A DNA stretch of 64,000 nt from Actinokineospora terrae. Its GTDB lineage: Bacteria; Actinomycetota; Actinomycetes; Mycobacteriales; Pseudonocardiaceae. Of the stretch, positions 33,916 to 43,081 are shown piece after piece (position 1 is the first letter of the stretch; every line of letters starts with the position of its first letter). The position numbers and the translations under genes were made by a program. Location of the stretch: positions 124,001-188,000 of the forward strand of contig NZ_FOGI01000014.1 of the NCBI RefSeq assembly GCF_900111175.1, read 5' to 3'. Under the pieces are notes generated by a model. The model was not told the origin of the DNA. It was given only the letters and a program-made list of their open reading frames with translations, and made no database searches.

Positions 33916-34784
33916 CGGTCGGCGCCGACGTGCTCGACCGGGGCGAGCCCGCCGAACACGTCCGACTCGATGGCGTCCGCCGTGCCGCGCGCGAGGGTGT
34001 AGTACTCGTGGTCGACCACCGGCTGCGCGATCCCGTTGGACAGCGCGTAGGCGTCGGTGCCGTCCTGCCCCTGCCACACACTGACCTGGGTCGCGTGCGC
34101 CCGCAGCGCGCGGAGTTTCGCGGGCAGGTGGTCGCCGATGAACACGGCGGTGGTGATGTCGGCGTCGTCCACGACCGGCAGTTCACCGGCGGCAGGTAGG
34201 CGCCACGGGAGCCCTTCGACCCCGTCGAGCGAGGCGACCCCGTCCTCAACCGCCTGCTTGGACACCACCGTGTAGTACAACCGCGCCACGTCAGGCACAC
34301 CGGCGACAGCGGCGACGGTGATCTCGTGGGCGCGGATGTGGTCCGGATGGCCGTATCCGCCATCGGGCCCGTACGTGACAACGACCTGCGGCCGGACATC
34401 CTGCAGGATCGCGGTAAGAGCGTCGGTCTGCTCGGCGAGGTCACCGCCGGCGAACGCGCGGGGGTGGCTGTTAGCGCCGACGCCCGCCATCCCCGAGTCG
34501 CGCCAACGGCCCATTCCGCCGAGGTAGCGGTGGTCGGAGACGCCGAGGGCGGCGCAGGCGGCGCGCAGCTCACCGACCCGGTACCCACCGAGCTGGTCGG
34601 CGGCTTCCGTGGCGAGCTGGGCCAGCGAGGTGGGGATGACCTCGCCCTCCTCGCCGAGAGTGCAGGTGACCAGGGTGACCTGGACGCCCGCGGCCGCGTA
34701 CCTGGCGATGGTCCCGCCAGTCCACAGGCTCTCGTCGTCCGGGTGGGCGTGGACGAGCAGAAGTCGAGGTGGCGCTGTCAGCAT
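33912..34784 (-). CDS. mshB: GlcNAc-Ins deacetylase of mycothiol synthesis
   Basis: This 290-aa zinc deacetylase of the PIG-L/LmbE family has VHAHPDDESLWTGG (His/Asp zinc and base residues) and YGPDGGYGHPDH (His ligand). It removes the acetyl group from N-acetyl-glucosaminyl-inositol, the second enzymatic step of the mycothiol route. ATG 34784 is seven bases after TAGGCT (leaderless); the frame upstream to 34847 is unlikely to be translated. It marks a mycothiol-using actinomycete. Confidence 0.95.
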   Translation of the reverse strand: MLTAPPRLLLVHAHPDDESLWTGGTIARYAAAGVQVTLVTCTLGEEGEVIPTSLAQLATEAADQLGGYRVGELRAACAALGVSDHRYLGGMGRWRDSGMAGVGANSHPRAFAGGDLAEQTDALTAILQDVRPQVVVTYGPDGGYGHPDHIRAHEITVAAVAGVPDVARLYYTVVSKQAVEDGVASLDGVEGLPWRLPAAGELPVVDDADITTAVFIGDHLPAKLRALRAHATQVSVWQGQDGTDAYALSNGIAQPVVDHEYYTLARGTADAIESDVFGGLAPVEHVGADR

Positions 34785-34891
34785 CGGGTTCAGCCTAGGG
34801 GCGTGTAGGGGCGGCGCCGGTGCGTCGGACTGGCCGAGCACCGGCACCGGACAACCAGCGCGGGACCGAAGGCCCCGGCGGCAGCACCCTA

Positions 34892-35929
34892 CTACGACAA
34901 CACGTCGCGTTCCTCAGCGAAGTGGCAGGCCGAGAAAGTCCCGCCGTGGCGCACCAACGGCGGCTCCGTCGTCGCGCACACGTCCTGCGCCTTCCAGCAC
35001 CGGGTGCGGAATCGGCACCCCGACGGCGGTGACACCGGGCTGGGCACGTCGCCGGTGAGCACGATCCGCTTGCGCTGGCGCTCCACGCGCGGGTCGGGCA
35101 CGGGGACCGCGGACAGCAGTGCCTGGGTGTACGGGTGCGACGGCCGGGCGTAGATCGCCTCCCGGTCGCCGATCTCCACGATCTTGCCCAGGTACATCAC
35201 CGCGACCCGGTGCGAGATGTGCCGCACCACCGACAGGTCGTGGGCGACGAACAGGTACGCCAGGCCGAGCCGCTGCTGCAGTTCCTCCAGCAGGTTGACC
35301 ACCCCGGCCTGCACCGACACGTCCAGCGCCGACACCGGCTCGTCGAGCACGATCAGCTTCGGGTCCAGCGCGAGCGCGCGGGCGATGCCGATGCGCTGGC
35401 GCTGCCCGCCGGAGAACTCGTGCGGGTACCGGTTGCGGTGCTCGGGGTTGAGCCCGACCAGCTCCAGCAGCTCGTCGACCCGCCGCTGGATCTGCTTGCC
35501 GGACCCGACGCCGTGGATGCGCAGCGGCTCGGCCACCACGTCGTTGACCTGCCAGCGCGGGTCGAGCGAGGCGTACGGGTCCTGGAACACGATCTGCAGG
35601 TCGCGGCGCAGCGGCCGCATCTGCGCTGGCTTGAGCGTGGTCAGCTCGCGGCCCTCGAACTGGACCGACCCGGAGGTCGGCTTGTGCAGCTGCAGGATGG
35701 CCCGACCGGTGGTCGACTTGCCGCAGCCGGACTCGCCGACCAGGCCGAGCGTCTCGCCCCGGTTCAGCTCGAAGCTGACCTCGGAGACCGCCTGCACCTG
35801 CCCGACGGTGCGCGGGATGATGCCGCCGCCGCGCACCGGGAACGACTTGACCAGCCCCTGCACCCGCAGCAGCGGGGGGTTCGCCTCGCGGGCGGCGTGC
35901 CGCCCGGGGGCCGCCTCGGTGTTCGTCAT
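34892..35929 (-). CDS. oppF: Oligopeptide/dipeptide ABC transporter ATPase (OppF)
   Basis: This 345-aa ATPase has Walker A GESGCGKSTTG, signature FSGGQRQRIGIARAL, Walker B LIVLDEPVSALDVSVQ and an H-loop His in FVAHDLSV. The C-terminal OppF/DppF extension contains the four-Cys iron-sulfur-type sequence CRFRTRCWKAQDVCA with a final Cys in FSACHF. It powers peptide uptake with oppD. ATG 35929 overlaps the oppD stop by 4 bp. It is the last gene of oppABCDF. Confidence 0.95.
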   Translation of the reverse strand: MTNTEAAPGRHAAREANPPLLRVQGLVKSFPVRGGGIIPRTVGQVQAVSEVSFELNRGETLGLVGESGCGKSTTGRAILQLHKPTSGSVQFEGRELTTLKPAQMRPLRRDLQIVFQDPYASLDPRWQVNDVVAEPLRIHGVGSGKQIQRRVDELLELVGLNPEHRNRYPHEFSGGQRQRIGIARALALDPKLIVLDEPVSALDVSVQAGVVNLLEELQQRLGLAYLFVAHDLSVVRHISHRVAVMYLGKIVEIGDREAIYARPSHPYTQALLSAVPVPDPRVERQRKRIVLTGDVPSPVSPPSGCRFRTRCWKAQDVCATTEPPLVRHGGTFSACHFAEERDVLS

Positions 35930-37089
35930 GGGTTTCGCCCTTCGTACGGCAGCCGCAGTTCGACCGTGTGCGCCTCCTCGGCCACCGGGATGTCGGGATC
36001 GGCCTCGACCAGCGCGGCCGGGTTCTCGATCACCCCGATCTCCTCGTGGTGGAACAGCGCGCGCGGTTGGGGCAGCGAGGCGAGGTGCTGCCAGCGGTGG
36101 CAGCGGGTGGTGTGGTCGCCGCGTTCGGTGCCCAGCAGCAGCGGCTCCTGGGTGCGGCACTCGTCGACCGCGATCGGGCAGCGCGGCGAGAACGCGCAGC
36201 CCTTCGGCAGGTTGATCAGCGACGGCGGCGCGCCGCTGATCGGGGTGAGCCGCTGCCCGAGCTTGGCCGGGTTGGGCAGCGAGCCGAGCAGGCCGACGGT
36301 GTAGGGCATCCGCGGCCGGTCGAAGACCTCGTCGACCGGGCCGGACTCCACGACCGTGCCGCCGTACATGACCTGGACCCGGTCGACCATGCCCGCCACC
36401 ACGCCGAGGTCGTGGGTGATCATGATGATGCCCGCGTTCACCTCGTCGCGCAGCCGCAGCAGGGTCTCCAGGATCTGGGCCTGGACGGTGACGTCGAGCG
36501 CGGTGGTCGGCTCGTCGGCGATGATCACGTCCGGGTCGTTGATGATCGCCATGGCGATCACCACGCGCTGGCGCATGCCGCCGGAGAACTCGTGCGGGTA
36601 CTGGGCGGCGCGCCGGTCCGGTTGCGGGATGCCGACCAGTTCCAGCGCCTCGACGGCCTTGGCCCAGGCGGCCTTCTTGGACACCGCGTGGTGCGCCCGG
36701 TAGGCCTCGGCCAGCTGCCAGCCGATGGTGTAGACCGGGTTGAGCGAGGTCATCGGGTCCTGGAAGATCATCGCGACGCCGTTGTTGCGCACGCTCTGCA
36801 TGTCCTTGTAGGACAGTCCGACCAGTTCGCGGTCGCGGTAGCGGATGGACCCGGTCACCTTGGCGGTACCGGGGAGCAGGCCCATCACGGCCATGGAGGA
36901 CACCGACTTGCCCGAGCCGGACTCGCCGACGATGCCGAGCACCTCGCGCGGGCGCAGCTGGTAGGAGACGTCCCGCACCGCGCGGACGTTCCCGTCGTCG
37001 GTGGGGAAGGTCACCGACAGGTTCTCCACCGAGAGCACGGTGTCGGTCCTGGCGGCGTCGTGGTGGTTGCCGTGCAGCAGTCCGGTCAT
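35926..37089 (-). CDS. oppD: Oligopeptide/dipeptide ABC transporter ATPase (OppD)
   Basis: This 387-aa ATPase has Walker A GESGSGKSVSS, signature FSGGMRQRVVIAMAI, Walker B VIIADEPTTALDVTVQ and the OppD C-terminal Cys-containing tail CAFSPRCPIAVDECRT. It pairs with oppF. The tail is extended by about 40 acidic residues beyond the usual end. Its ATG shares one base with the oppC stop (TGATG). The open frame to 37389 is a shadow of oppC. Confidence 0.95.
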   Translation of the reverse strand: MTGLLHGNHHDAARTDTVLSVENLSVTFPTDDGNVRAVRDVSYQLRPREVLGIVGESGSGKSVSSMAVMGLLPGTAKVTGSIRYRDRELVGLSYKDMQSVRNNGVAMIFQDPMTSLNPVYTIGWQLAEAYRAHHAVSKKAAWAKAVEALELVGIPQPDRRAAQYPHEFSGGMRQRVVIAMAIINDPDVIIADEPTTALDVTVQAQILETLLRLRDEVNAGIIMITHDLGVVAGMVDRVQVMYGGTVVESGPVDEVFDRPRMPYTVGLLGSLPNPAKLGQRLTPISGAPPSLINLPKGCAFSPRCPIAVDECRTQEPLLLGTERGDHTTRCHRWQHLASLPQPRALFHHEEIGVIENPAALVEADPDIPVAEEAHTVELRLPYEGRNP

Positions 37090-38036
37090 CAGGCACGCAC
37101 CTTCGTCTGGCGTGGGTCGAACGCGTCGCGCAGGCCGTCGCCGATGAAGTTCACCGCGAGCGAGAGCAGCACGATGATCACGAACGGCCCCCAGAACAGC
37201 CAGGGCCGGTTGGTGATCTGCGAGTAGTTCTCGTTGATGATCAGCCCGAGCGAGGTGTCCGGCGGCTGCACGCCGAGCCCGATGAACGACAGCGCCGCCT
37301 CCGAGAGCACGGCGCTGGCCACCGCGAGGGTGGTGTTCACGGTGATGGTGCCGATCATGTTGGGCACCAGGTGCCGGAAGATGATCCACCGGGTCTTGGC
37401 CCCCGCCGCGCGGGCGGCCTCGACGAACTCGCGCTGCGCCAACGACAGCGTCTCGCCGCGGGTGATGCGGGCGATGGTCATCCAGCCGAACGCGGCGAGG
37501 ATGAACGCCACGGTGTACCAGGAGCCGCTCAGCGCGCGGACCAGGATCGCGGCGACGGCGATCTGCGGGATGATCAGCATCAGGTCGACGAACCGGCTGA
37601 TGGTGCTGTCCACCGCGCCGCGCAGGTAGCCCGCGAGGGCGCCGAGCAGCACCCCGACCAGGGTGGACCCGATGGCCACGACCAGCGCGATCTGCACCGA
37701 GAGCCGGGTGCCGATGATCAGCTGGGCCAGCATGTCCTTGCCGGTCTGGATGGTGCCCAGCGGGTGCGCCGCGCTGGGCGGCAGGTAGCCGCGGCTGCTG
37801 GTGTCCTCGACCGAGACGGTCCAGAACAGCGGGCCGAGGAAGCCGATCGCGCAGATCAGCAGGAACACCACGAGCGCGGCGACGGCGAGGCGGTGGCGGA
37901 AGAAGCGGCGCAGGACGAGGGTGCTCTGCTTGCGCGCCTTCGTGGTGTCGAACTCGCTGGCCGTGGCGACGGCGACGGTGCCTGCCGGTGGCAGGCCGGT
38001 CGCGCCGAGCGGGTTGAGTGCGGGGTCGCTAGGCAA
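37089..38036 (-). CDS. oppC: Peptide ABC transporter permease (OppC)
   Basis: This 315-aa inner membrane permease has five or six transmembrane helices and the cytoplasmic EAA loop EFVEAARAAGAKTRWIIFRH, which contacts the ATPases. Only TTG 38036 gives a sensible start; a GAGGAT site precedes it. It overlaps the oppB end by 8 bp, so translation is coupled. The N-terminal 40 residues are polar, as in OppC/DppC. Confidence 0.93.
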   Translation of the reverse strand: MPSDPALNPLGATGLPPAGTVAVATASEFDTTKARKQSTLVLRRFFRHRLAVAALVVFLLICAIGFLGPLFWTVSVEDTSSRGYLPPSAAHPLGTIQTGKDMLAQLIIGTRLSVQIALVVAIGSTLVGVLLGALAGYLRGAVDSTISRFVDLMLIIPQIAVAAILVRALSGSWYTVAFILAAFGWMTIARITRGETLSLAQREFVEAARAAGAKTRWIIFRHLVPNMIGTITVNTTLAVASAVLSEAALSFIGLGVQPPDTSLGLIINENYSQITNRPWLFWGPFVIIVLLSLAVNFIGDGLRDAFDPRQTKVRA

Positions 38037-39027
38037 GGCGGATCCTCGGGTCGAGGAAGCCGTACATGATGTCGGCAACCAGGTTGAACACGATGACCAG
38101 CGTGGCGGTGACCATCAGCCAGCCCATCAGCATGTACGGGTCGAAGGTGCGAATGGACTGGACCAAGAGGTTGCCCATGCCCTTCCACCCGAACACGGTC
38201 TCGGTGATGATCGCCCCGGAGAACAGCGCGGCCGAGTTGATGGAGAACAGCGTGCTCACCGGGATCAGCGCGTTGCGGAAGGCGTGCCGGAAGATCACCC
38301 GCCGCTGCGAGATGCCCTTGGCCCGCGCGGTGCGCACGTAGTCGGAGTTCAGCGTCTCGAGCATCGAGGCGCGCTGGAACCGGCTGTAGGCGGCGAAGCT
38401 GATCAGGGTGAGGCTCAGCGTCGGCAGCAGGTACGTGCCGGTGTACTTGAAGATCACCTCGCTGAACGACCCCTGGAAGCCACCGGCCGCGGGGCTGACG
38501 GTGCTCAGCCACCGGTCCATGCCCAGGCTCTCCAGCAGGTTGTTGAACTTGATGCCGTAGGTCTTGAGGATCACCGCGACACACACGATGGGCATCGAGA
38601 ACATCAGGAACGCGCTGGAGGTGGCGAGGTAGTCGAAGATCGAGTACTGCTTGACCGCGGCGAGGACGCCGACCGAGACACCCAGCACGATGGCCAGCAG
38701 CTCGGCGCCGACCACCAGCCGGGCGGTGATCCACAGCGCCCGCATGACGGACTCGAAGACGTCCACCTTGGCCTGGCCGAGCGCGATGGACTTGCCCCAG
38801 TCGCCCTGCAGGAAGTCCAGCAGCCACTTCCAGTACCGGACGATGATCGGCTGGTCGAGGCCGAGGCTGGACTCGAGGTCGCGGATCTGCTGGGCGGTGA
38901 CGCCCGGTTTGGCCTTGAGCTCGGCGACCGGGTTGCCCGCGGCGGCGACGAGGAAGAAGGCGAAGAGGCTGCCGACGGCCAGGATGGGGACGGAGATCAG
39001 CAGCCGACGGATGATGTAGCGAATCAC
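38029..39027 (-). CDS. oppB: Peptide ABC transporter permease (OppB)
   Basis: This 332-aa permease starts with the conserved MIRYIIRRLLISVPIL and has six transmembrane helices. The EAA loop is SDYVRTARAKGISQRRVIFR. The large extracytoplasmic loop near the N-terminus (KPGVTAQQIRDLESSLGLDQ) is typical of OppB/DppB. GTG 39027 follows GGAG by five bases. It is 176 bp downstream of oppA, across a hairpin. Confidence 0.95.
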   Translation of the reverse strand: MIRYIIRRLLISVPILAVGSLFAFFLVAAAGNPVAELKAKPGVTAQQIRDLESSLGLDQPIIVRYWKWLLDFLQGDWGKSIALGQAKVDVFESVMRALWITARLVVGAELLAIVLGVSVGVLAAVKQYSIFDYLATSSAFLMFSMPIVCVAVILKTYGIKFNNLLESLGMDRWLSTVSPAAGGFQGSFSEVIFKYTGTYLLPTLSLTLISFAAYSRFQRASMLETLNSDYVRTARAKGISQRRVIFRHAFRNALIPVSTLFSINSAALFSGAIITETVFGWKGMGNLLVQSIRTFDPYMLMGWLMVTATLVIVFNLVADIMYGFLDPRIRLA

Positions 39028-39121
39028 GAGAGCTCCTCGGTGGGGTCCCAGGCGGCCGGTGGGCGGCGCTGGTTGTCCCTGCCTGCGTCAGTGTGCGCCC
39101 GACCAGGTCAGGTACCCAAGG

Positions 39122-39155
39122 CCGAGGGGCCGGACTGTGCGGCCCGGCCCCTCGG
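39122..39155 (-). terminator. Intercistronic hairpin between oppA and oppB
   Basis: CCGAGGGGCCGG and CCGGCCCCTCGG form a perfect 12-bp stem with a 10-nt loop. It likely lowers read-through so that the binding protein is made in excess over the membrane components. Confidence 0.65.
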
Positions 39156-39203
39156 ACTTCGTCGACCAGATGTGTCGCCGCCTGGGTGGCGGCAGGGAGT
39201 CGA

Positions 39204-41012
39204 CTACGAGGTCTTGACCCACTCGTTGGCGTTCCAGAGAGCGCCGTTGTACGACTGGAAGTAGACCTTGTCGATGCCCTTGAACGCCCACATGTTCGGG
39301 AGCTGGTAGAGCGGCAGCGAGTAGTTGTCCTCGGCCATCAGGCGGTCGGCGTCCTGGAAGGCCTTGCGGGAAGCGGCCTCGTCGAGGTTGCTGCTCGCGT
39401 CCTTGTAGGCGGCGTCGACCTTCGGGTTGGCGTAGTTGGACCAGTTCTGGCCGCCGCCGGTCTCGTAGATCGCCTTCTGGCTGGACTTGAACGGCGCGGC
39501 GGACCAGGCGAACAGCGCCACGTCGTAGTCGCCCTGGCTCACCCGGGTGTCGAGGAAGTTCGGGTCGGTGTCGTCGATGATCTCCAGGCCCGCGGGCTTG
39601 CACTGGGACTGGATGAGCTCGACGGTCTGCTTGCGGCGCGGGATGTCGGTGTGGCTGATCTTGATCGACACCTTCTCGCCGCCCTTGGTCGCGATGCCGT
39701 CGCCACCGATGGTGTAGCCCGCGCCCTCGAGGGTGGACTTGGCCGCGGCCGCGTCACCCTTGTACTGCGCGTAGTTGTCGGTGTAGCCCTCCTCGGCCTG
39801 GAAGAAGACCAGCGAGCCGAGCGGCTTGGCGTTCTCGAGCACCGGGCGGATCAGCTTCTCGGCCAGCTCGTCGCGGTTCACGCACTGCATGAACGCCTTG
39901 CGGACGGCCTGGTCGGCGAACCACTTGTTCTTGAAGTTGAGGTCCATGTGCTCGAACGAGAGGCCGTTGGAGGCACCGAAGCGCACACCCTGCGAGGACA
40001 GGCCGCGCAGCCGCTCGGCGGCGTTGGCGTCCGGCTGGGCCATGGAGTTGACCTGGACCTCGCCGTTCTCCAGCGCCTGGGCCTGGGCGACCTGGTCGGA
40101 GATGCCGCGCAGCACGATCTTGGCCGGGCCACCGGGCTTGCCGACCCACTTGGGGTTGCGCTCGAGGGTCACGGAGTTGTTCTGCTCGAAGGCGGTGATC
40201 TGGTAGGCGCCGGAAGCGGGCATCAGCTCCTTGTCGAAGCCGTTCCACTTGGTCTTCCAGAACTCCGCGACCTTGCCCAGCGCGACCTGGTCGCCGCCGG
40301 TCGGGGTCAGCTTGGTGACGTCGGCGACGCCGGTCGCCTTCTCCAGGATGTGCGCGGGCATGATGTCCAGCGAGATGCCGAACAGGCCCTTGTAGTCCGG
40401 GTAGGACGTGCCGAAGGTGGTGACGACCTCGGTCTGCGAGGGGCACTCGACCTTGTCGATGAGCTCGTAGCCGGTGGTGTTGGCCGAGGTGAAGATGTCC
40501 TTGCCGTCGGCGCCCTTGGACTTGCCGGTCGAGGACAGCCACGCCAGGTAGAAGTCGTCGCAGTCCCAGGCCTCGCCGTCGGACCAGGTCACGCCCGGCT
40601 TGATCTTCCAGGTGACGACCTGCGGGGACTTGCTGGTGATCTCGACGCTCTCCATCACGTCCTTGTTGAGCAGGACCTTGTTGTTGCCGTCGAGCTTGTA
40701 GGCGCCCGAGATGACCTGCGCGAGCGCGAACGTGTTGTACGAGTTGTTCGCGTCCGCCGCGGAGTTGTTGTACGCGGTGTACGGGTTGTCGGTCGAGACG
40801 ACGAAGGTGTCAGTCGACTGCGGAACCTCCGGCGAGGTGTACTCGTCGCCGGACTCGCCCTTCGCGATCGCCATCGAGGCGATGTCGCCGGTCGGCTCCT
40901 GCGCCCCGGTGCTGCCGCCGTTGTCGCTGGAACCACCGCCGCACGCGCTCAGGACGAGCGACGCACCGACGACCAACGCGATCGCCGACAGTGAGTTTCT
41001 CTTAGTTGACAC
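39204..41012 (-). CDS. oppA: Peptide ABC transporter substrate-binding lipoprotein (OppA)
   Basis: This 602-aa family 5 binding protein has a lipoprotein signal (IALVVGASLVLSAC, lipid Cys24). SBP_bac_5 sequence follows, including VTWKIKPGVTWSDGEAWDCD and GPFSV-like fold segments (ASGAYQITAFEQNNSVTLER). It captures oligopeptides outside the cell for oppBCDF. GTG 41012 has AGGAGG four bases upstream; the frame to 41102 lies before the signal. Its promoter region carries a 9-bp inverted repeat. Confidence 0.95.
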   Translation of the reverse strand: MSTKRNSLSAIALVVGASLVLSACGGGSSDNGGSTGAQEPTGDIASMAIAKGESGDEYTSPEVPQSTDTFVVSTDNPYTAYNNSAADANNSYNTFALAQVISGAYKLDGNNKVLLNKDVMESVEITSKSPQVVTWKIKPGVTWSDGEAWDCDDFYLAWLSSTGKSKGADGKDIFTSANTTGYELIDKVECPSQTEVVTTFGTSYPDYKGLFGISLDIMPAHILEKATGVADVTKLTPTGGDQVALGKVAEFWKTKWNGFDKELMPASGAYQITAFEQNNSVTLERNPKWVGKPGGPAKIVLRGISDQVAQAQALENGEVQVNSMAQPDANAAERLRGLSSQGVRFGASNGLSFEHMDLNFKNKWFADQAVRKAFMQCVNRDELAEKLIRPVLENAKPLGSLVFFQAEEGYTDNYAQYKGDAAAAKSTLEGAGYTIGGDGIATKGGEKVSIKISHTDIPRRKQTVELIQSQCKPAGLEIIDDTDPNFLDTRVSQGDYDVALFAWSAAPFKSSQKAIYETGGGQNWSNYANPKVDAAYKDASSNLDEAASRKAFQDADRLMAEDNYSLPLYQLPNMWAFKGIDKVYFQSYNGALWNANEWVKTS

Positions 41013-41076
41013 GTGCCCTCCTAGCACAGGGTCGCCCACGACCGATCCGGCCGGGCCGCACCCGGAACCCTTCACG

Positions 41077-41096
41077 CGCCCAACGACCGTTGGGCG
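41077..41096. promoter_or_regulatory. Inverted repeat upstream of oppA
   Basis: CGCCCAACG-AC-CGTTGGGCG is a perfect 9-bp inverted repeat with a 2-bp centre, 65-85 bp upstream of oppA. It is a candidate operator or 5' UTR hairpin. Confidence 0.45.
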
Positions 41097-41251
41097 GCGC
41101 ACTAGGTGGGCACGCTAGGAACGAACTGTCACCGGGGTCACCTCTGGCGCGGCGATCGTGACCAAAGGGTGACCGGCAGGCGTCGGGGTGCAACGAGACC
41201 GTTACCAGCAGGTACCCCACGGTGTTGTCCCATGACGCAGCGTGGTCTGAG

Positions 41252-42952
41252 TCACCCCTGGGGTCGTTGCCACTGAGGAGCCGTCGCGAACGGTCCGGCA
41301 CCCGGCGGCCCGGCGGCCACACCGGACATTTCGCGGCGGACGACCAGCGCGTCGGCCTCTTGGTAAAGAGGTAGTGCAACCGCGCGGCTCCACAGTGCCG
41401 GTTCGACCAGGCCGAGCGCCTCCGGGAGGGCGACGCCGCCGGTGATGGCCTTGTCGATGGTGTCCTGCACGGTCTGGTCGCAGAAACCCGTCGGGTTGGC
41501 GGCTGCGACGGGCGTACCGGCCGTCACGGGGCCGCAGCCGAACCGGGTGGCCAGCGCGGTCACCGGGTCGCCACCGGCGGGCTGGGGAGCCACTACGAGG
41601 TCGACCTGCTCGGCGGGCGCGGTGGCGGTGGCCGGGCGCGGGGCCAGCAGGTCGGTGAACAGCAGGTCCGCCTCGGGGGTGATCAGCCGGGACTGGACGC
41701 CGCCCGCGGACAGCTGCCGTTGCAGCTCACGGGCCATGTCGATGTAGGCGGAGCGGCCCGCGGGGGCGGCGATGACCAGGTTGAGCGGGGTCGCGCCGAG
41801 CATCCAGCCCTCGTTGACCCGGGTGTACCCGGCCTGGGTGAGCAGGCTCTGGGCGAGCGCCGGGTCCGGTTTGGTCGGCGGCGCGGCGGTGGAGGTGTAG
41901 CCGCGGGCGCTCGGGGCCAGGACCTGCGCGTTCGCGGGCAGACCGGGGCCGCCGCCGGTGCCCGCCTTGACCAGGGCCTCGCGGTCGGTCAGCGCGACCA
42001 CGGCGGAGCGGATGCGCTGGTCGGCCATCGCGGCACCGACCGGGCGCAGCAGGACCGTGGCGACGGCGGGGCGGGGCACGGTGGTCGTGGTGACGGTCAG
42101 GCCGAGGTTGGTCATGGCGGTGAGGCCATCGGCGTCCGGCGCGGACAGGGCCAACTGGTCGTGCCCGGAGCGCAGAGCGGACGCGATGCCGTCAGCGTCA
42201 CCTCGGCGCAGGATGACGCGGTCCAGCGGGACGGGGGTCGACCAGTAGCGGTCGTTGCGCTCTAGGACTACCTCGCCGCGGTCGCGATCGATGCCCTTGA
42301 CCGAGAACGGGCCCGCGGTGACCGGGAAGTTCTCGCGCAGCACGTTGGCCCAGCCGCCGGGGATGTCCTTGAGCAGGTGGGCGGGCAGCAGGTTGGCGAA
42401 CAGCCCGCGCCAGCCCGGGTACGGCTTGGCGAAGGTGACCTCGACGACCCGGCCCGCGTCGCTGGCGGAGATGTTGGAGATCAGCCGGTACCCCGCGCTG
42501 TCGATCACGCCGGGTTCCTCGCGCAGCTGCTCCCACAGGTAGACGAAGTCCTCGGCGGCGATGGGCGCGGAGTCCGACCAGGCCGCCTCGGGGCGCAGGC
42601 GGTAGGTGACCGTGTACGGCTCGGCGCTGGTGACCTCGGCGGAGGCCATCAGGGTGCGGTCCAGCACAGGAGTGCCGTCCGGGCCGGGGCGGAACACCGA
42701 GGGCAGCAGGACCTGGGCCAGCGCGTTGGTGATCGTGGACTGGTCGGAGAGCTTGTGCGGGTTGTAGCCGCCCGCGACGCTGTCGACGCCCACCACGGCC
42801 TCGTTGGGCGTCGGCAGCTTGCTCGTCTGCGTCCGCGCCACCTCAGTGGTCACCAACGGCGGCGGCGGCGCGTTCGTACAGCCCCCCACGGCCACCGCGA
42901 CCACCAGCACAGCCCCCAGCCGCGCAGCCCCCCTACGACGCGCGAGCCACAC
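41252..42952 (-). CDS. lpqW: LpqW-like lipoprotein (SBP_bac_5 family)
   Basis: This 566-aa lipoprotein (signal GAVLVVAVAVGGC, lipid Cys25) has the peptide-binding protein fold with degenerate ligand regions. It begins its fold at EAVVGVDSVAGGYNPHKLSD. M. tuberculosis LpqW (Rv1166), also near typA, steers phosphatidylinositol mannoside/lipoarabinomannan synthesis and does not act as a transporter subunit. GTG 42952 follows GGAGGAGGGG. Being next to oppABCDF suggests descent from a peptide-binding protein. Whether it keeps the LpqW role here is unproven. Confidence 0.82.
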   Translation of the reverse strand: MWLARRRGAARLGAVLVVAVAVGGCTNAPPPPLVTTEVARTQTSKLPTPNEAVVGVDSVAGGYNPHKLSDQSTITNALAQVLLPSVFRPGPDGTPVLDRTLMASAEVTSAEPYTVTYRLRPEAAWSDSAPIAAEDFVYLWEQLREEPGVIDSAGYRLISNISASDAGRVVEVTFAKPYPGWRGLFANLLPAHLLKDIPGGWANVLRENFPVTAGPFSVKGIDRDRGEVVLERNDRYWSTPVPLDRVILRRGDADGIASALRSGHDQLALSAPDADGLTAMTNLGLTVTTTTVPRPAVATVLLRPVGAAMADQRIRSAVVALTDREALVKAGTGGGPGLPANAQVLAPSARGYTSTAAPPTKPDPALAQSLLTQAGYTRVNEGWMLGATPLNLVIAAPAGRSAYIDMARELQRQLSAGGVQSRLITPEADLLFTDLLAPRPATATAPAEQVDLVVAPQPAGGDPVTALATRFGCGPVTAGTPVAAANPTGFCDQTVQDTIDKAITGGVALPEALGLVEPALWSRAVALPLYQEADALVVRREMSGVAAGPPGAGPFATAPQWQRPQG

Positions 42953-43081
42953 GACCCCTCCTCCCCCAGGCGACCACGAAAGGCCCATGCTCCCAGACCC
43001 GCCCCGCCACCGGTTATGCAGCCAACCGCATGACGCACGGGCCTGGGAGCAGGTTCCGTGTGATCTACCGCGTGATCTCGG

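Noticed and set aside
34892..37096. 734-aa fused transporter ATPase
   Set aside because: The N-terminal part is an out-of-frame shadow of oppD; oppF starts at ATG 35929.
39093..40994. 633-aa open frame opposite oppA
   Set aside because: It is a shadow of oppA, which has a lipobox and clear SBP_bac_5 sequence.
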